Counted from the first letter of the stretch, positions 43,103-52,652 are shown. The stretch: 64,000 nucleotides of DNA from Bradyrhizobium sp. CSA112 (GCF_029051645.1 NZ_JAACFS010000011.1:62001-126000), one strand, 5' to 3'. The notes: generated from the sequence alone by a model not told the origin. Made by a program: numbers and translations.

Positions 43103-44938
43103 TTAAAGCGGCAGCATCGCTGCCGTTGCCTCATCCAGCCACAGTTTCGTGGCGTTGTCGTCGAGATGCGGGCGCACGGCGCGACTAACGCGCTCATGGT
43201 AGTCGTTCAGCCATTTCAGCTCTGTCGCGCTCAGCATATTCACGTCGATCAGGCGGCGGTCGATCGGCGCCAGCGTCAGCGTCTCGAACGCGCTAACCGG
43301 CTTCTCGGCGCCGGCGACGTCGGTGCCGATGACGAGTTCGAGGTTCTCGATCCGGATGCCATAGGCGTCGGTCTTGTAATAGCCGGGCTCGTTGGAAAGG
43401 ATCATGCCGCGCTTCAATGGCGTGGTGCCGATTTTTGAAATTCGCGCCGGGCCTTCGTGCACCGAGAGATAGCTGCCGACGCCGTGGCCGGTGCCGTGCT
43501 CGAAATCGAGCCCGGCCTGCCACAGGAATTGGCGCGCAAAGGAATCGAGTTGCGCACCGGTGGTGCCGTCGGGAAACACCGCGCGCGCAATCGCGATATG
43601 CCCGCGCAGCACGCGGGTGAAGCGGTCGCGCATTTCGTCGGTGGGCGTGCCGATCGCAATGGTGCGGGTGACGTCGGTGGTGCCGTCCTCATACTGCGCC
43701 CCCGAATCGATCAGCAGGAGGTCGCCCGGCACGATGCGCCGGTTGCTCTTGCGGGTGACGCGGTAATGAACGATGGCGCCGTTCGGGCCGGTGCCGGCGA
43801 TGGTGGGAAAGGAAACATCCTTGAGTGCGCAGGTCTGACGCCGGAACGTTTCCAGCGCCTCGACGGTGTCGATCTCCGTCAGCGCGCCCGAAGGCGCCTC
43901 CCGGTCGATCCAGGCGAGGAAGCGCGTCAGCGCCACGGCATCGCGCTGGTGCGCCGTCCGCGTGCCCTCGATCTCCGTGCTGTTCTTTACCGCCTTGAGC
44001 AGGCTTACCGGGTCGTTGCCGCGCACCGGTTTTCCGCCGGCTGCCGTGATCAGGCGGCTCAGGGCGTCCGCTGCGGTAGCGCTGTCGAGGGCGATTTCGC
44101 CGCCGCCGCGCGCGAGTTCCGTCAGTGTGGGCACCAGCGTGTCGGGCTCCCGGACATCGGCGGATTGTTCGAGATGGTCGCGCGTCAGGTTGGAAAGCTT
44201 GCGGTGATCGATGAATATGGTGGGGCGGCCGTCCTTCGGCACCAGCGCATAGGACAACGGCAGCGGCGTATGCGAGACGTCGGTGCCGCGGATGTTGAAG
44301 GTCCATGCCACGGCGTGGCTGTCCGAGAGCACCAGCGCATCGACGCCGAGCTTGCTGATCTCCAGCCGGATCCGCTTGAGTTTTTCGGCTTCGATCTCGC
44401 CGGAAAATTGCGGGCCATGAACGGCGACGGGGCCGAGCGGCGGGGCCGGGCGCTCATGCCACACCGAATCCAGCGGGTTGCTGTCCACCGCGATCAATTC
44501 GGCGCCGGCCTTGGCGCAGGCGGCGGCCAGCCGCTCGGCTGCCGCCGAAGTGTGCAGCCACGGGTCAAAACCGAGGCGGTCGCCGGCCGCAAGATGCTTG
44601 GTCAGCCAGTGTTCCGGCGGCGGATCGGCCAGCGGCTCGATGTGCCAAGCCTTGCGGTCGACCTGCTTGGCGGCCTGCAGCGTGTAGCGGCCGTCGACGA
44701 AAACGGCGGCCTCGCGCGTCAATACGATCGCCATGCCGGCCGAACCGGTGAAACCGGTGAGCCAGGCCAGCCGCTCTTCGGAGGCCGGGACATACTCGTT
44801 TTGCTGCTGGTCCGCGCGGGGAATCACGAATCCCGTCAGTTTCCGCCGCGCCAGTTCCTCCCGGAAGAGGGCCAGCCGTGCGGTCAGTGCCACGCCGCTT
44901 TCGGGTTCTTCGAATGTCTGGAAATGGGCTTCGAACAT
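43103..44938 (-). CDS. Xaa-Pro aminopeptidase, M24B family
   Basis: A 611-residue cytoplasmic metallopeptidase releasing N-terminal residues preceding proline. Two creatinase-type N-terminal domains (about residues 15-310) precede the pita-bread catalytic domain. Metal ligands are visible in LLIDSGAQYEDGTTDVTRT (two Asp), GTGHGVGSYLSVHEGP (His) and LSNEPGYYK (Glu), and in the final Glu region near VSAFETLTLAP. The three-domain layout and length match the eukaryote-like APP1 group. It is divergent from the short basic protein gene at 45129. Confidence 0.93.
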   Translation of the reverse strand: MFEAHFQTFEEPESGVALTARLALFREELARRKLTGFVIPRADQQQNEYVPASEERLAWLTGFTGSAGMAIVLTREAAVFVDGRYTLQAAKQVDRKAWHIEPLADPPPEHWLTKHLAAGDRLGFDPWLHTSAAAERLAAACAKAGAELIAVDSNPLDSVWHERPAPPLGPVAVHGPQFSGEIEAEKLKRIRLEISKLGVDALVLSDSHAVAWTFNIRGTDVSHTPLPLSYALVPKDGRPTIFIDHRKLSNLTRDHLEQSADVREPDTLVPTLTELARGGGEIALDSATAADALSRLITAAGGKPVRGNDPVSLLKAVKNSTEIEGTRTAHQRDAVALTRFLAWIDREAPSGALTEIDTVEALETFRRQTCALKDVSFPTIAGTGPNGAIVHYRVTRKSNRRIVPGDLLLIDSGAQYEDGTTDVTRTIAIGTPTDEMRDRFTRVLRGHIAIARAVFPDGTTGAQLDSFARQFLWQAGLDFEHGTGHGVGSYLSVHEGPARISKIGTTPLKRGMILSNEPGYYKTDAYGIRIENLELVIGTDVAGAEKPVSAFETLTLAPIDRRLIDVNMLSATELKWLNDYHERVSRAVRPHLDDNATKLWLDEATAAMLPL

Positions 44939-45128
44939 CGCGTCGTCACTTTAGATGTGGGCGGAGAGGTCCGCAATGCAGGCCGACATCGCCACAATTT
45001 GGCATAATCCGTGCTCCAATATATCCGTCCGCGCTAGTCGGACGAAACGGTTCTGCGATGCAGGCTGTTCTGCTCAAGATACCGGGAGGCTCCAGGAGTG
45101 TTTCAACTCAACGAAGAGGGGATACACC

Positions 45129-45317
45129 ATGCCTGCTTTCACATTTGAGAAAATTTCGCCGCCGGTTGACGGCGGCCCCATCGCGCCGGTCGCCAACAAG
45201 AAGCAGCGCGGCGTGGTCGTGCAGATCCTCGACCGGCTTGCGGAAGCGCGCGTCAAGCGGTCCTTGAAGCGAGAAAAGGGTGTGATCGCCCGCAATCGGC
45301 GCAGACCACGCGATTAG
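45129..45317 (+). CDS. Small basic hypothetical protein, 62 aa
   Basis: I do not recognise a family. The N-terminal half is neutral (MPAFTFEKISPPVDGGPIAP); the C-terminal half is strongly basic (RVKRSLKREKGVIARNRRR) and probably helical. A good ribosome-binding region (GAAGAGGGG) precedes the ATG. The frame is open to 44955 but the ATG at 45129 is best. It stands alone between an aminopeptidase and convergent prmA. Nucleic-acid binding is only a guess from charge. Confidence 0.6.
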   Translation: MPAFTFEKISPPVDGGPIAPVANKKQRGVVVQILDRLAEARVKRSLKREKGVIARNRRRPRD

Positions 45318-45321
45318 AGTT

Positions 45322-46212
45322 TCAATTCACCTTGCGCAGCAGGAGGCTGCTCCAGCCTTCGATGCGAATGTGCCGCACCGGCACCAGGCCGCGGTCGCGA
45401 TAGGCGGCGATGACGCCGGGCGCCTGATGCGTCAGCAAGCCCGACAGAATGACCAGCGCCGATGGCGCCAGATGCTGCCTCATTGGCGCTGCCAGTTGCC
45501 GCAATGGATTGGCGAGAATATTCGCCAGCACAAGGTCGAACGGCGCGGCTTTCGCGAATTGCGGGGCCGAGAAGCCGGTGGCGCGGACCGCCTGCACCAG
45601 ATGTCCCGCCACGTTCAGCCGCGCATTTTCGCGGGCGACCTGTACCGAGGGCGGATCGATATCGCTTGCCAGCACCTTTTCATGAAGCGCCCTGGCTGCG
45701 GCGATCGCCAGCACGCCGGTGCCGGTGCCGAGATCGAGCACGCGGCGGGGACGCCAGGCTTTCAGGACATGATCGAGCAGCAGCAGGCAGCCGCGTGTGG
45801 TGCCGTGGTGGCCGGTGCCGAATGCGAGCGCCGCCTCGATTTCGATGCCAATCTTGTTGGCCGCGATCCTTTCGCGATCATGCTGGCCGTGGACCACGAA
45901 GCGCCCGGCTGGCACGGGGACGAGGTCTTCGAGGCTGGCCTTGACCCAATCCTTGGCCTCGACGGTGTCGAAGGCGATGCCCTCTGCGACTTCCGTACCG
46001 GCCGCATTGGTCACGAGTTCGCGGACCAGGGCCTGATCGGGCGGCTCGGCAAAATGCGCCGTGACGTCCCATCGGCCATCCGGCCGTTCGAACGCGGCGA
46101 TCGCGGCCTGGCCTTCAAAGAAATTTTCGGTCAGGGCATCGACGACGCCCTTGGCGGTGTGCTCGTTACCGATTGCAAAACTGACGCAGTGCGTAGGGGC
46201 GATGGAAGTCAT
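45322..46212 (-). CDS. prmA: Ribosomal protein L11 methyltransferase
   Basis: PrmA trimethylates several amino groups of ribosomal protein L11 with SAM. The 296-residue protein has an N-terminal substrate domain (IAAFERPDGRWDVTAHF) and a C-terminal SAM domain with AFGTGHHGTTRGCLLLLD near residue 133, VLDLGTGTGVLAIAAA, DIDPPSVQVARENARLN and DLVLANILANPLRQLA (the NPP(Y/F)-like block). ATG at 46212 begins the family-like sequence; the frame is open to 46350. Confidence 0.94.
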   Translation of the reverse strand: MTSIAPTHCVSFAIGNEHTAKGVVDALTENFFEGQAAIAAFERPDGRWDVTAHFAEPPDQALVRELVTNAAGTEVAEGIAFDTVEAKDWVKASLEDLVPVPAGRFVVHGQHDRERIAANKIGIEIEAALAFGTGHHGTTRGCLLLLDHVLKAWRPRRVLDLGTGTGVLAIAAARALHEKVLASDIDPPSVQVARENARLNVAGHLVQAVRATGFSAPQFAKAAPFDLVLANILANPLRQLAAPMRQHLAPSALVILSGLLTHQAPGVIAAYRDRGLVPVRHIRIEGWSSLLLRKVN

Positions 46213-46704
46213 TGAAAGACCTGGAGAAACGGGAAATGGCGCGAGGGATGGCACCGCCGTGAACGGTCTCGGCACCAAACTCAGCACGAACTTCGATATC
46301 ATCAGCACTTCGCTGAAGTAACCGCCCATTTCGGGGGCCCGGGCGCGCAAGCCGGTCCCGTCATTTTTGGGCTGGAGTTGGCGCGCGCCATCTCCACCGC
46401 TTATCCACAGGCGGGCGTGGAGGTTGCCAGCCCGTTATCCGCGGAAGCATACCGATGCTTTCCACAGGCGCGGTGGCAAGGTTTCCACAGCCGCCGCGGC
46501 AGGTTTCCACAGCCGCCGCGGTGATTTTTCGACAGCCAATCCACAGGCTTCTCCGGTCATTATCCACCGGGTTTACACACCTTGTCCCCATCCAGCCGCA
46601 TGCGTGAGCGGCTCCGTATACCTGCGATTGCCGCATCCCCAGATAGTTCCCTCCACTAAGATGCGACGCCGATCCCGGCGTTGCGCCTTGCGCGTTCCAT
46701 CAGC
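46213..46704. other. Gene-free 492-base region with DnaA-box-like cluster
   Basis: Between 46401 and 46580 there are eight motifs of the TTATCCACA type on the same strand. They are an exact TTATCCACA at 46401; TTATCCGCG at 46435; TTTCCACA at about 46459, 46482 and 46504; AATCCACA at 46539; TTATCCACC at 46560; and TTTACACAC at 46572. A 22-base period repeat (GTTTCCACAGCCGCCGCGG) occurs twice at 46481-46521. No gene is seen. Confidence 0.6.
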
Positions 46705-48306
46705 CTATCCGAACAGCGCGCGGTGATCGCCGAGGATGGTCCGCGCGGCGTTGTGGCCGGGGGCGCCGGTGACGCCGCCGCCGGGGTGGGCCCCTGAGCC
46801 GCAATGATAGAGGCCCTTCAGGGGACCACGATAATCGGCATGGCCCAGCATTGGCCGCGCCGAGAACAATTGGTTGAGCGTCAGGGCGCCATGAAAGATG
46901 TCGCCGCCGAGCAGGCCGAATTGCCGCTCGAGGTCGAGCGGCGACAGCACCTGGCGGCCGATCACGCTTGCCGCAAAGCCGGGCGCGAATTTATCCACCG
47001 TCGCTATCATGAGGTCGGCGACCTCTTCGCGATGGTCGTCCCATGATTTTCCGTCCGGCAATTCCGGCGCGACATGCTGGCAGAACAGGCTCGCGACATG
47101 CCGGCCCTCCGGCGCGAGCGAGGAGTCGAGCGTCGAGGGGATCAGCACTTCGACCACCGGCTCGCGGCTCCAGCCATGGGCACGCGCGTCCTGCCAGGCG
47201 CGGTCCATGTAGTCGAGGCTGGGCGCAAGGATGATGCCGGCGGTCAGATGGTCGCCGGCGCCGGGCAACGCGGTAAAGGAAGGCAGGGCGTTCAGCGCGA
47301 CATTCATCCGGAAGGTGCCGGAACCGTTGCGCCAGCGCGAGATGCGTTCGAGGAATTCGGGCGCCAGCGCGCCCGGCGGCACGAGCCGCGTATACAGCAA
47401 TTTCGGATTGACGCCGGAGACGACGTATTTCGCGCGGACGGTCTCGCCATTGTCGAGGACGACACCCGCCGTGCGCCCGCCCTCGACGATCACTTCGCGG
47501 ACGCCGGCTTCCGTTTCGATCTCGGCGCCGTGCCCGCGCGCTGAGCGCGCCATCGCCTGCGTGATCGCGCCCATGCCGCCGATCGCGTGGCCCCATACGC
47601 CCTTCTTGCCGTTCACCTCGCCGAACGCGTGGTGCAGCATCACATAGGCGGAGCCGGCCGCGTAGGGGCTGGCGTAATTGCCGACGATGGCATCGAAACC
47701 GAACAGCGCCTTCACCAAGTCGTTCTCGAAACGCTCGTCGAGCATCTCGCCGGCCGAGCGTGTGAACAGGTCGAGCAGACTGCGCTGCTGCTCCAGCGAA
47801 AGCTTGCGCAGGATGCTGGCGCTGCCCAGCGCGTTGAAGGCTTCGCGGATCGCGCCGATGCCGAACCCCTCGACGATGTTCGGCGGCGCGCGCAGCACGA
47901 ATTGCCGCAGCACGTCGGCGATAGCCTCCAGCTCGCGCGAGAAAGTATCGATCGCGCCGGCATCGCGCTGGCTGAGTTTTTCAACCGACTGCCGGGTGCG
48001 GCCCTCGCCGGTCAGGAGATAGCTGCCGTCAGGCGCGGGCAGAAAATTCTGTGCGCGGCGTTCGACAATGCGCAGGCCGTGTTCGGCGAGCTTCAGGTCG
48101 GCAATGATCTGCGGGTTGAGCAGGCTGACGGTGTAGGCGGCCACCGAATTGCGGAAGCCGGGATGGAATTCCTCGGTCACGGCGGCGCCGCCGATCACCT
48201 TGCGGCGCTCGACCACCTTTACGCGCAGTCCGGCCATCGCGAGATAGGCCGCGCAGGTGAGGCCGTTATGCCCCGCACCGATGATGATGACGTCCGTCTC
48301 GTTCAT
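46705..48306 (-). CDS. FAD-dependent oxidoreductase, phytoene-desaturase-like
   Basis: A 533-residue flavoprotein. N-terminal dinucleotide fold DVIIIGAGHNGLTCAAYLAM with Glu at the end of the second strand (VKVVERR), GGAAVTEEF, and a C-terminal FAD segment LYHCGSGAHPGGGVTGAPG. This is the CrtI/PYROXD2-like group, whose members are often annotated phytoene desaturases but lack proof of carotenoid function. No other carotenoid genes are nearby, so the substrate is open. It is divergent from the SpeE-like gene, with repeat A7 between. Confidence 0.9.
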   Translation of the reverse strand: MNETDVIIIGAGHNGLTCAAYLAMAGLRVKVVERRKVIGGAAVTEEFHPGFRNSVAAYTVSLLNPQIIADLKLAEHGLRIVERRAQNFLPAPDGSYLLTGEGRTRQSVEKLSQRDAGAIDTFSRELEAIADVLRQFVLRAPPNIVEGFGIGAIREAFNALGSASILRKLSLEQQRSLLDLFTRSAGEMLDERFENDLVKALFGFDAIVGNYASPYAAGSAYVMLHHAFGEVNGKKGVWGHAIGGMGAITQAMARSARGHGAEIETEAGVREVIVEGGRTAGVVLDNGETVRAKYVVSGVNPKLLYTRLVPPGALAPEFLERISRWRNGSGTFRMNVALNALPSFTALPGAGDHLTAGIILAPSLDYMDRAWQDARAHGWSREPVVEVLIPSTLDSSLAPEGRHVASLFCQHVAPELPDGKSWDDHREEVADLMIATVDKFAPGFAASVIGRQVLSPLDLERQFGLLGGDIFHGALTLNQLFSARPMLGHADYRGPLKGLYHCGSGAHPGGGVTGAPGHNAARTILGDHRALFG

Positions 48307-48346
48307 GCCAGCTTCAACTTCAAGAAGGTTTGATTAGTGTGGATCC

Positions 48347-48469
48347 GTCATTCCGGGATGGTCCGAAGGACCAGACCTCAGGGGTGCAATTGCACCCCGG
48401 GGAATCTCGAGATTCCACAATGTGCAATTGCAGATTGGGGTTCGATGCTGCGCATCGCCCCGGAACGAC
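48347..48469. repeat. Palindromic repeat, family A copy A7
   Basis: The longest form. Outer arms GTCATTCCGGGATGG and GCCCCGGAACGAC, an extra hairpin GGGGTGCAATTGCACCCC, the core GGAATCTCGAGATTCC, and another TGTGCAATTGCA module. It lies in the divergent gap between the FAD enzyme and the SpeE-like gene. Confidence 0.85.
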
Positions 48470-48580
48470 ACTTCTTATCCCGCATTGCTCGCCGTGTCGC
48501 CCTATGCTCCATTGCGCCCCTCCGGCGGCCCTGCCGGGGATCCCGCCACCGGCACCCGCCGGTTTCCAGCCGGAGTTTTG

Positions 48581-50866
48581 ATGACTTCTACCGATATGTC
48601 CGTTTCAGCGGACCAACCTTCCGAAAGTCGGAACCGGCTGGTCCTGGTCGTCTACACCGCCGCGATCTTCGTCAGCGCGCTGCTGCTATTTTCGGTGCAG
48701 CCATTGTTCACCAAGATGGTGCTGCCGCGGCTCGGCGGCTCGCCGGCGGTTTGGTCGGTGGCGATGGTGTTCTTCCAGTCGCTGCTGCTCGGCGGCTATG
48801 CCTATGCTCATTTTCTGATGCAGCTCCGCAATCGTACGCTTCCCGTGGCGATACATCTGGCGCTGCTCGCAGTTGCGATGCTGACGTTGCCGCTGTCGAT
48901 CGCGAGCGGGTGGGGCGATCCGCCGACTTCAGGCTATGCGCTCTGGCTGCTCGGTCTGTTTGCAGTGTCGATTGGGCTGCCGTTCTTCGCACTCGCCGCC
49001 AACAATCCGCTGCTGCAGGCCTGGTTCGTCCGTACCGGCCACCCCAACGGCCCTGACCCGTACTTCCTCTACGCTTCCTCGAATATCGGCAGCTTCCTGG
49101 CGTTGTTGTCCTACCCGGTTCTGTTGGAGCCGATGTTCACGCTGCGCACCCAAAACCTGATCTGGGCCGGCTGTTATGGCCTCTTGATCGTGCTGATCGC
49201 AACCTGCGGCGTGTTGCTGCTGCGCTCGCCGGCGAAGGCGGCGGAACTGAACTTGGCGCCCGACGATCGCGAGGTGCCGGCGCCGTCATGGATCTTGCGC
49301 GCCCGCTGGATATTCCTCGCGGCCGTGCCGTCGGGGCTGCTTATCGCAGTAACAGCCCATATTTCCACCGACGTCGCCGCAGCGCCGCTATTGTGGGTGC
49401 TGCCGCTGTCGCTCTATCTCCTGACCTGGGTGCTGGTGTTCCAGTCACGCCCGCTGTTGCCGCACAAGTTCATGCTGATGCTGCAACCGTTGGCGATCAT
49501 GGGGGTGATCCTGCTGTTGGCGATAGGCGGCGAGCAGAACCTGTTGCTGACACTCGGCGGCCACCAGCTTTGCTTCTTCGTCATTGCGATGGCCTGTCAT
49601 GGCGAGTTGGCGCGCACCCGCCCCGCCGCGAAATATCTCACTGGTTTCTATGTCGCGCTGTCGTTCGGCGGCATGATCGGCGGACTGTTCACGGGGCTAA
49701 TCGCGCCGTTCACGTTCTCCTGGGTCGCGGAATATCCGATCCTGGTGGCGCTGGCGGTGCTGTGCCGGCCGCCGGCCGACGAGCGGTGGCCGCAATGGAC
49801 CCGCTGGTTCTGGCCCCTGCTGGCCATCGCTGCGGTGGCGCTGATCGCGCCGTCCTACAGCAGCGGCAAAATTTTCACATGGCTGGATACCAATCGAGTC
49901 TACGTGGTAGGCGCAGTTGCGGTCCTCTCGATGATATTGGCGATCCTGCTCAAGGCGGATCGCTGGAAGCTGACCGCCGTGGTGACGTTGGCGCTGGTGC
50001 TGATCCGGATGTATCCCCCCGACGAGGGGCGCGTGGAGACGGTGCGCAGCTTCTTCGGCGTCCACAAGATCGTGGTCACGCCGAACGGCCAGTATCACGT
50101 GCTGATGCACGGCACCACGATCCATGGCGCCGAGAAATTCAAGAACGACGACGGCACGCCGGTCACCGGCCAGCCGGAGCCGATCACCTACTACTACAGG
50201 GACGGCGGCATCGGCCAGGCGATCAGGGCTATCCGGGAACGCAAGGGCGCGCCGCTGCGCGTGGCCGTAATCGGGCTCGGCTCCGGCACGCTGGCCTGCG
50301 CCTCGGAGCCCGGCGAGGAATGGAAATACTTCGAGATCGACCAGACGATGGTCGATACCGCGCGCGACCCGAAATATTTTACCTATATCCAGGTCTGCGA
50401 GCCGAACATGCAGCCCGTGATCGGCGATGCGCGGCTCACCTTCGCGCGTGAGCCCGACGGCGTCTATGACCTGATCATCGTCGACGCCTATTCGTCGGAT
50501 GCGATCCCGGTTCACTTGGCGACCGAAGAAGCCATGGAAATCTACAAGTCCAAGCTGGCGCCGCAGGGGGCGGTCGTGATGCACGTCTCCAACCGGCATC
50601 TGGAGCTGTCGAGCGTCGTCGTCGGCATCGCCGACGCCAACGACTTGAAGAGCTGGGTCTACAGCGAGGATTCCGGGCGCGACAGCGAATACATCTTCTC
50701 GACCTCGGTCGTGGTCTCGGCGAGGGAAGAGACTGACGTCGGCAAGCTGGCATCGTCGGAGCAATGGGCGCTGACGGAAGCCAGGGAAAACCAGCGGGTC
50801 TGGACCGACGATTATTCCAACGTGCTGGGCGCGGTATGGCGGCGGTTTAGAAAAGGCGAGGAGTAA
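48581..50866 (+). CDS. Fused membrane/spermidine-synthase-like protein
   Basis: A 761-residue protein. About 12 N-terminal helices (residues 20-500) are followed by a SpeE-type Rossmann domain with VAVIGLGSGTLACA near residue 566, YFEIDQTMVDTA, GDARLTFA and DLIIVDAYSSDAIPVHLAT near residue 632. This is the fused MFS/spermidine synthase family; its YSSD segment keeps the acidic residue used by aminopropyltransferases, unlike the 22239 protein. The product is unproven. The ATG at 48581 gives the family start (frame open to 48422 through repeat A7). Confidence 0.82.
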   Translation: MTSTDMSVSADQPSESRNRLVLVVYTAAIFVSALLLFSVQPLFTKMVLPRLGGSPAVWSVAMVFFQSLLLGGYAYAHFLMQLRNRTLPVAIHLALLAVAMLTLPLSIASGWGDPPTSGYALWLLGLFAVSIGLPFFALAANNPLLQAWFVRTGHPNGPDPYFLYASSNIGSFLALLSYPVLLEPMFTLRTQNLIWAGCYGLLIVLIATCGVLLLRSPAKAAELNLAPDDREVPAPSWILRARWIFLAAVPSGLLIAVTAHISTDVAAAPLLWVLPLSLYLLTWVLVFQSRPLLPHKFMLMLQPLAIMGVILLLAIGGEQNLLLTLGGHQLCFFVIAMACHGELARTRPAAKYLTGFYVALSFGGMIGGLFTGLIAPFTFSWVAEYPILVALAVLCRPPADERWPQWTRWFWPLLAIAAVALIAPSYSSGKIFTWLDTNRVYVVGAVAVLSMILAILLKADRWKLTAVVTLALVLIRMYPPDEGRVETVRSFFGVHKIVVTPNGQYHVLMHGTTIHGAEKFKNDDGTPVTGQPEPITYYYRDGGIGQAIRAIRERKGAPLRVAVIGLGSGTLACASEPGEEWKYFEIDQTMVDTARDPKYFTYIQVCEPNMQPVIGDARLTFAREPDGVYDLIIVDAYSSDAIPVHLATEEAMEIYKSKLAPQGAVVMHVSNRHLELSSVVVGIADANDLKSWVYSEDSGRDSEYIFSTSVVVSAREETDVGKLASSEQWALTEARENQRVWTDDYSNVLGAVWRRFRKGEE

Positions 50867-50929
50867 GCGAGTTGCAGCCGGGCAGGGTCGGCCTATGATC
50901 ATGGTCTGCCCTGAACCGATGGAGCGACG

Positions 50930-51355
50930 ATGGCCAATTTCACTCCCGTATCGGCCGCGATCGGCGGCGCCCTGATCGGGCTTTCCGCCGTCCTGTTGAT
51001 GTTGTCGACCGGCCGGATCGCCGGGATCAGCGGTATCTTCAGCGGGCTATTGAATTTGCGCGGCGAGGACAAGGGCTGGCGTATCGCCTTCGTCGGCGGG
51101 CTCATTCTGGCGCCTATCCTCGCTGGCCTGATCGGTTACGGGATGGAGCAACCCAAGCTGCCGTCGAACTGGGCTGTTATTGTCGTGGCGGGCCTGCTGG
51201 TCGGATTCGGAACGCGGCTCGGCGGCGGCTGCACCTCCGGTCACGGTATCTGCGGCATAGGGCGGCTGTCTCCGCGGTCGATCGCCGCCACCATCGTTTT
51301 CATGGTGATGGCGATCATCACCGTCGCGATCACGCGTCATGTGTTGGGAGGTTAA
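50930..51355 (+). CDS. YeeE/YedE-family transporter half
   Basis: A 141-residue membrane protein with four helices and the YeeE/YedE signature GTRLGGGCTSGHGICGIGRLS near residues 94-114, whose conserved Cys is thought to handle sulfur species such as thiosulfate. GATGGAGCGACG precedes the ATG. It pairs with the gene 3 bases downstream; the two halves probably form one transporter. Confidence 0.85.
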   Translation: MANFTPVSAAIGGALIGLSAVLLMLSTGRIAGISGIFSGLLNLRGEDKGWRIAFVGGLILAPILAGLIGYGMEQPKLPSNWAVIVVAGLLVGFGTRLGGGCTSGHGICGIGRLSPRSIAATIVFMVMAIITVAITRHVLGG

Positions 51356-51358
51356 GCC

Positions 51359-51817
51359 ATGTGGATCATCGCTCCGCTGTTGTGCGGCCTGATCTTCGGC
51401 GCGGGCCTGCTGATTTCAGGCATGGTGCAGCCGACCAAGGTCTTAGGTTTTCTGGACATCTTCGGCGCGTGGGATCCGAGCCTCGCGGTGGTGATGGCTG
51501 CGGCGCTCGCGGTGTCGGTGCCGGGCTTCATGCTGGCGGGTCGCCGTTCGCGGCCGTGGCTTGCCGGGCAATATTTCTGGCCGGGCAAGTCGGGGATCGA
51601 TTCGCCGCTGGTTACGGGCGCCGCGCTGTTCGGAATTGGATGGGGCCTTGTCGGACTATGCCCAGGGCCGGCTCTGGAGAGCCTGGCGACACTGTCTCCC
51701 GGCGTCATCGTCTTCGTCGTTGCGATGGCCGCCGGCATGATAGCTCACGATGCCTGGCAACAGTCGCGGCTGACGGCGCAACGCGAGCCCCTGCTGGCGC
51801 GTGCGACGGACGGCTGA
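51359..51817 (+). CDS. YeeE/YedE-family transporter half (DUF6691 type)
   Basis: A 152-residue membrane protein with four helices, GLIFGAGLLISGMVQPTKVLGF near the N-terminus and GIGWGLVGLCPGPALESLA near residue 96. The conserved Cys in LCPGP corresponds to the sulfur-site Cys of the family. It is the second half of the pair begun at 50930, in the same operon. Confidence 0.85.
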   Translation: MWIIAPLLCGLIFGAGLLISGMVQPTKVLGFLDIFGAWDPSLAVVMAAALAVSVPGFMLAGRRSRPWLAGQYFWPGKSGIDSPLVTGAALFGIGWGLVGLCPGPALESLATLSPGVIVFVVAMAAGMIAHDAWQQSRLTAQREPLLARATDG

Positions 51818-51860
51818 GATGCCGGCAGCGGACGTCCTGCGACCACGATGAAGTCGCCGG

Positions 51861-52652
51861 CTAATCCTGGTAGGTAGACAGCCCGCGCTGCTGATAATAC
51901 GGGCGCGGCTGCTGGTAATAGCCCTGCGGCGCCGGCGCGTAGCCGCGGTTGTCGTAATATTGCTGCGGCTGTTGCTGCTGATAGGCTTGGGTGTCGTAGA
52001 CGCGGCGGCTCGGCGGCGCCGGATAGCGCGCTTCGTTCGACGTACCATCGGCGGGATAGATGTAGCCGTCGTCGGCCCGGGCCTGCGGCGCGACGCGCTG
52101 CTGTTGCGGCGTGATTACGACGGGATCGCCGGCAGCGCCATATTGCTGCTCATACTGTGGCAGCGGCGCGCGGCGCGCGACGGCGGTGTTGCCGCGCGGC
52201 CGCGGATTGCGCGCCAGCGCGACCTGGGACGAGCCGGTCAGCGTTACCGTGGTGTTGAGAACGCCTTGCTCCTTGACCAGCGCATAGAGCTTCGCGGCAT
52301 TGTCGCGCGACAGCCGCACGCAGCCATGCGAGGCCGGGCTGCCAAGGCGGTTGACGGAATCCGTGCCGTGAATGGCGTGGCCGATCTTGGTGAAGAAGAT
52401 CGAGTGCGGCATCGGCGCCTCGTCGAACTCCTTGGAATAGTGGTCTTCCTCCATCCGGAAGGCGCGGAAGCTGCCGTTCGGCGTTTCGTAGGAGGGAAGG
52501 CCCGACGATACCGGCCACCGGTACTGCTCGACGCCGTCGACGGCGACGGTCATCTGCTGATTGTCCTTATCCACAGTGATGGCGACTTTGGCTTGGGCGG
52601 GGCCCGCGGCAAACAGCGTCAGGGCGGCGACGGCAATGAGGAAGGAACGCAT
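51861..52652 (-). CDS. L,D-transpeptidase (YkuD)
   Basis: A 263-residue exported enzyme that forms 3-3 cross-links or attaches proteins to peptidoglycan. Signal peptide at residues 1-21 (ending AQA), YkuD catalytic domain to about residue 130 with HGTDSVNRLGSPASHGCVRL (catalytic His and Cys). After the domain comes a low-complexity tail of about 110 residues rich in Gln, Tyr, Pro and Arg (QQQQPQQYYDNRGYAPA). The tail's role is unknown. Confidence 0.92.
   Translation of the reverse strand: MRSFLIAVAALTLFAAGPAQAKVAITVDKDNQQMTVAVDGVEQYRWPVSSGLPSYETPNGSFRAFRMEEDHYSKEFDEAPMPHSIFFTKIGHAIHGTDSVNRLGSPASHGCVRLSRDNAAKLYALVKEQGVLNTTVTLTGSSQVALARNPRPRGNTAVARRAPLPQYEQQYGAAGDPVVITPQQQRVAPQARADDGYIYPADGTSNEARYPAPPSRRVYDTQAYQQQQPQQYYDNRGYAPAPQGYYQQPRPYYQQRGLSTYQD

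Noticed and set aside
46401..46580. Chromosomal origin of replication
   Set aside because: DnaA-like boxes are present but the neighbouring genes are not those of alphaproteobacterial oriC and no clear AT-rich unwinding stretch is seen.
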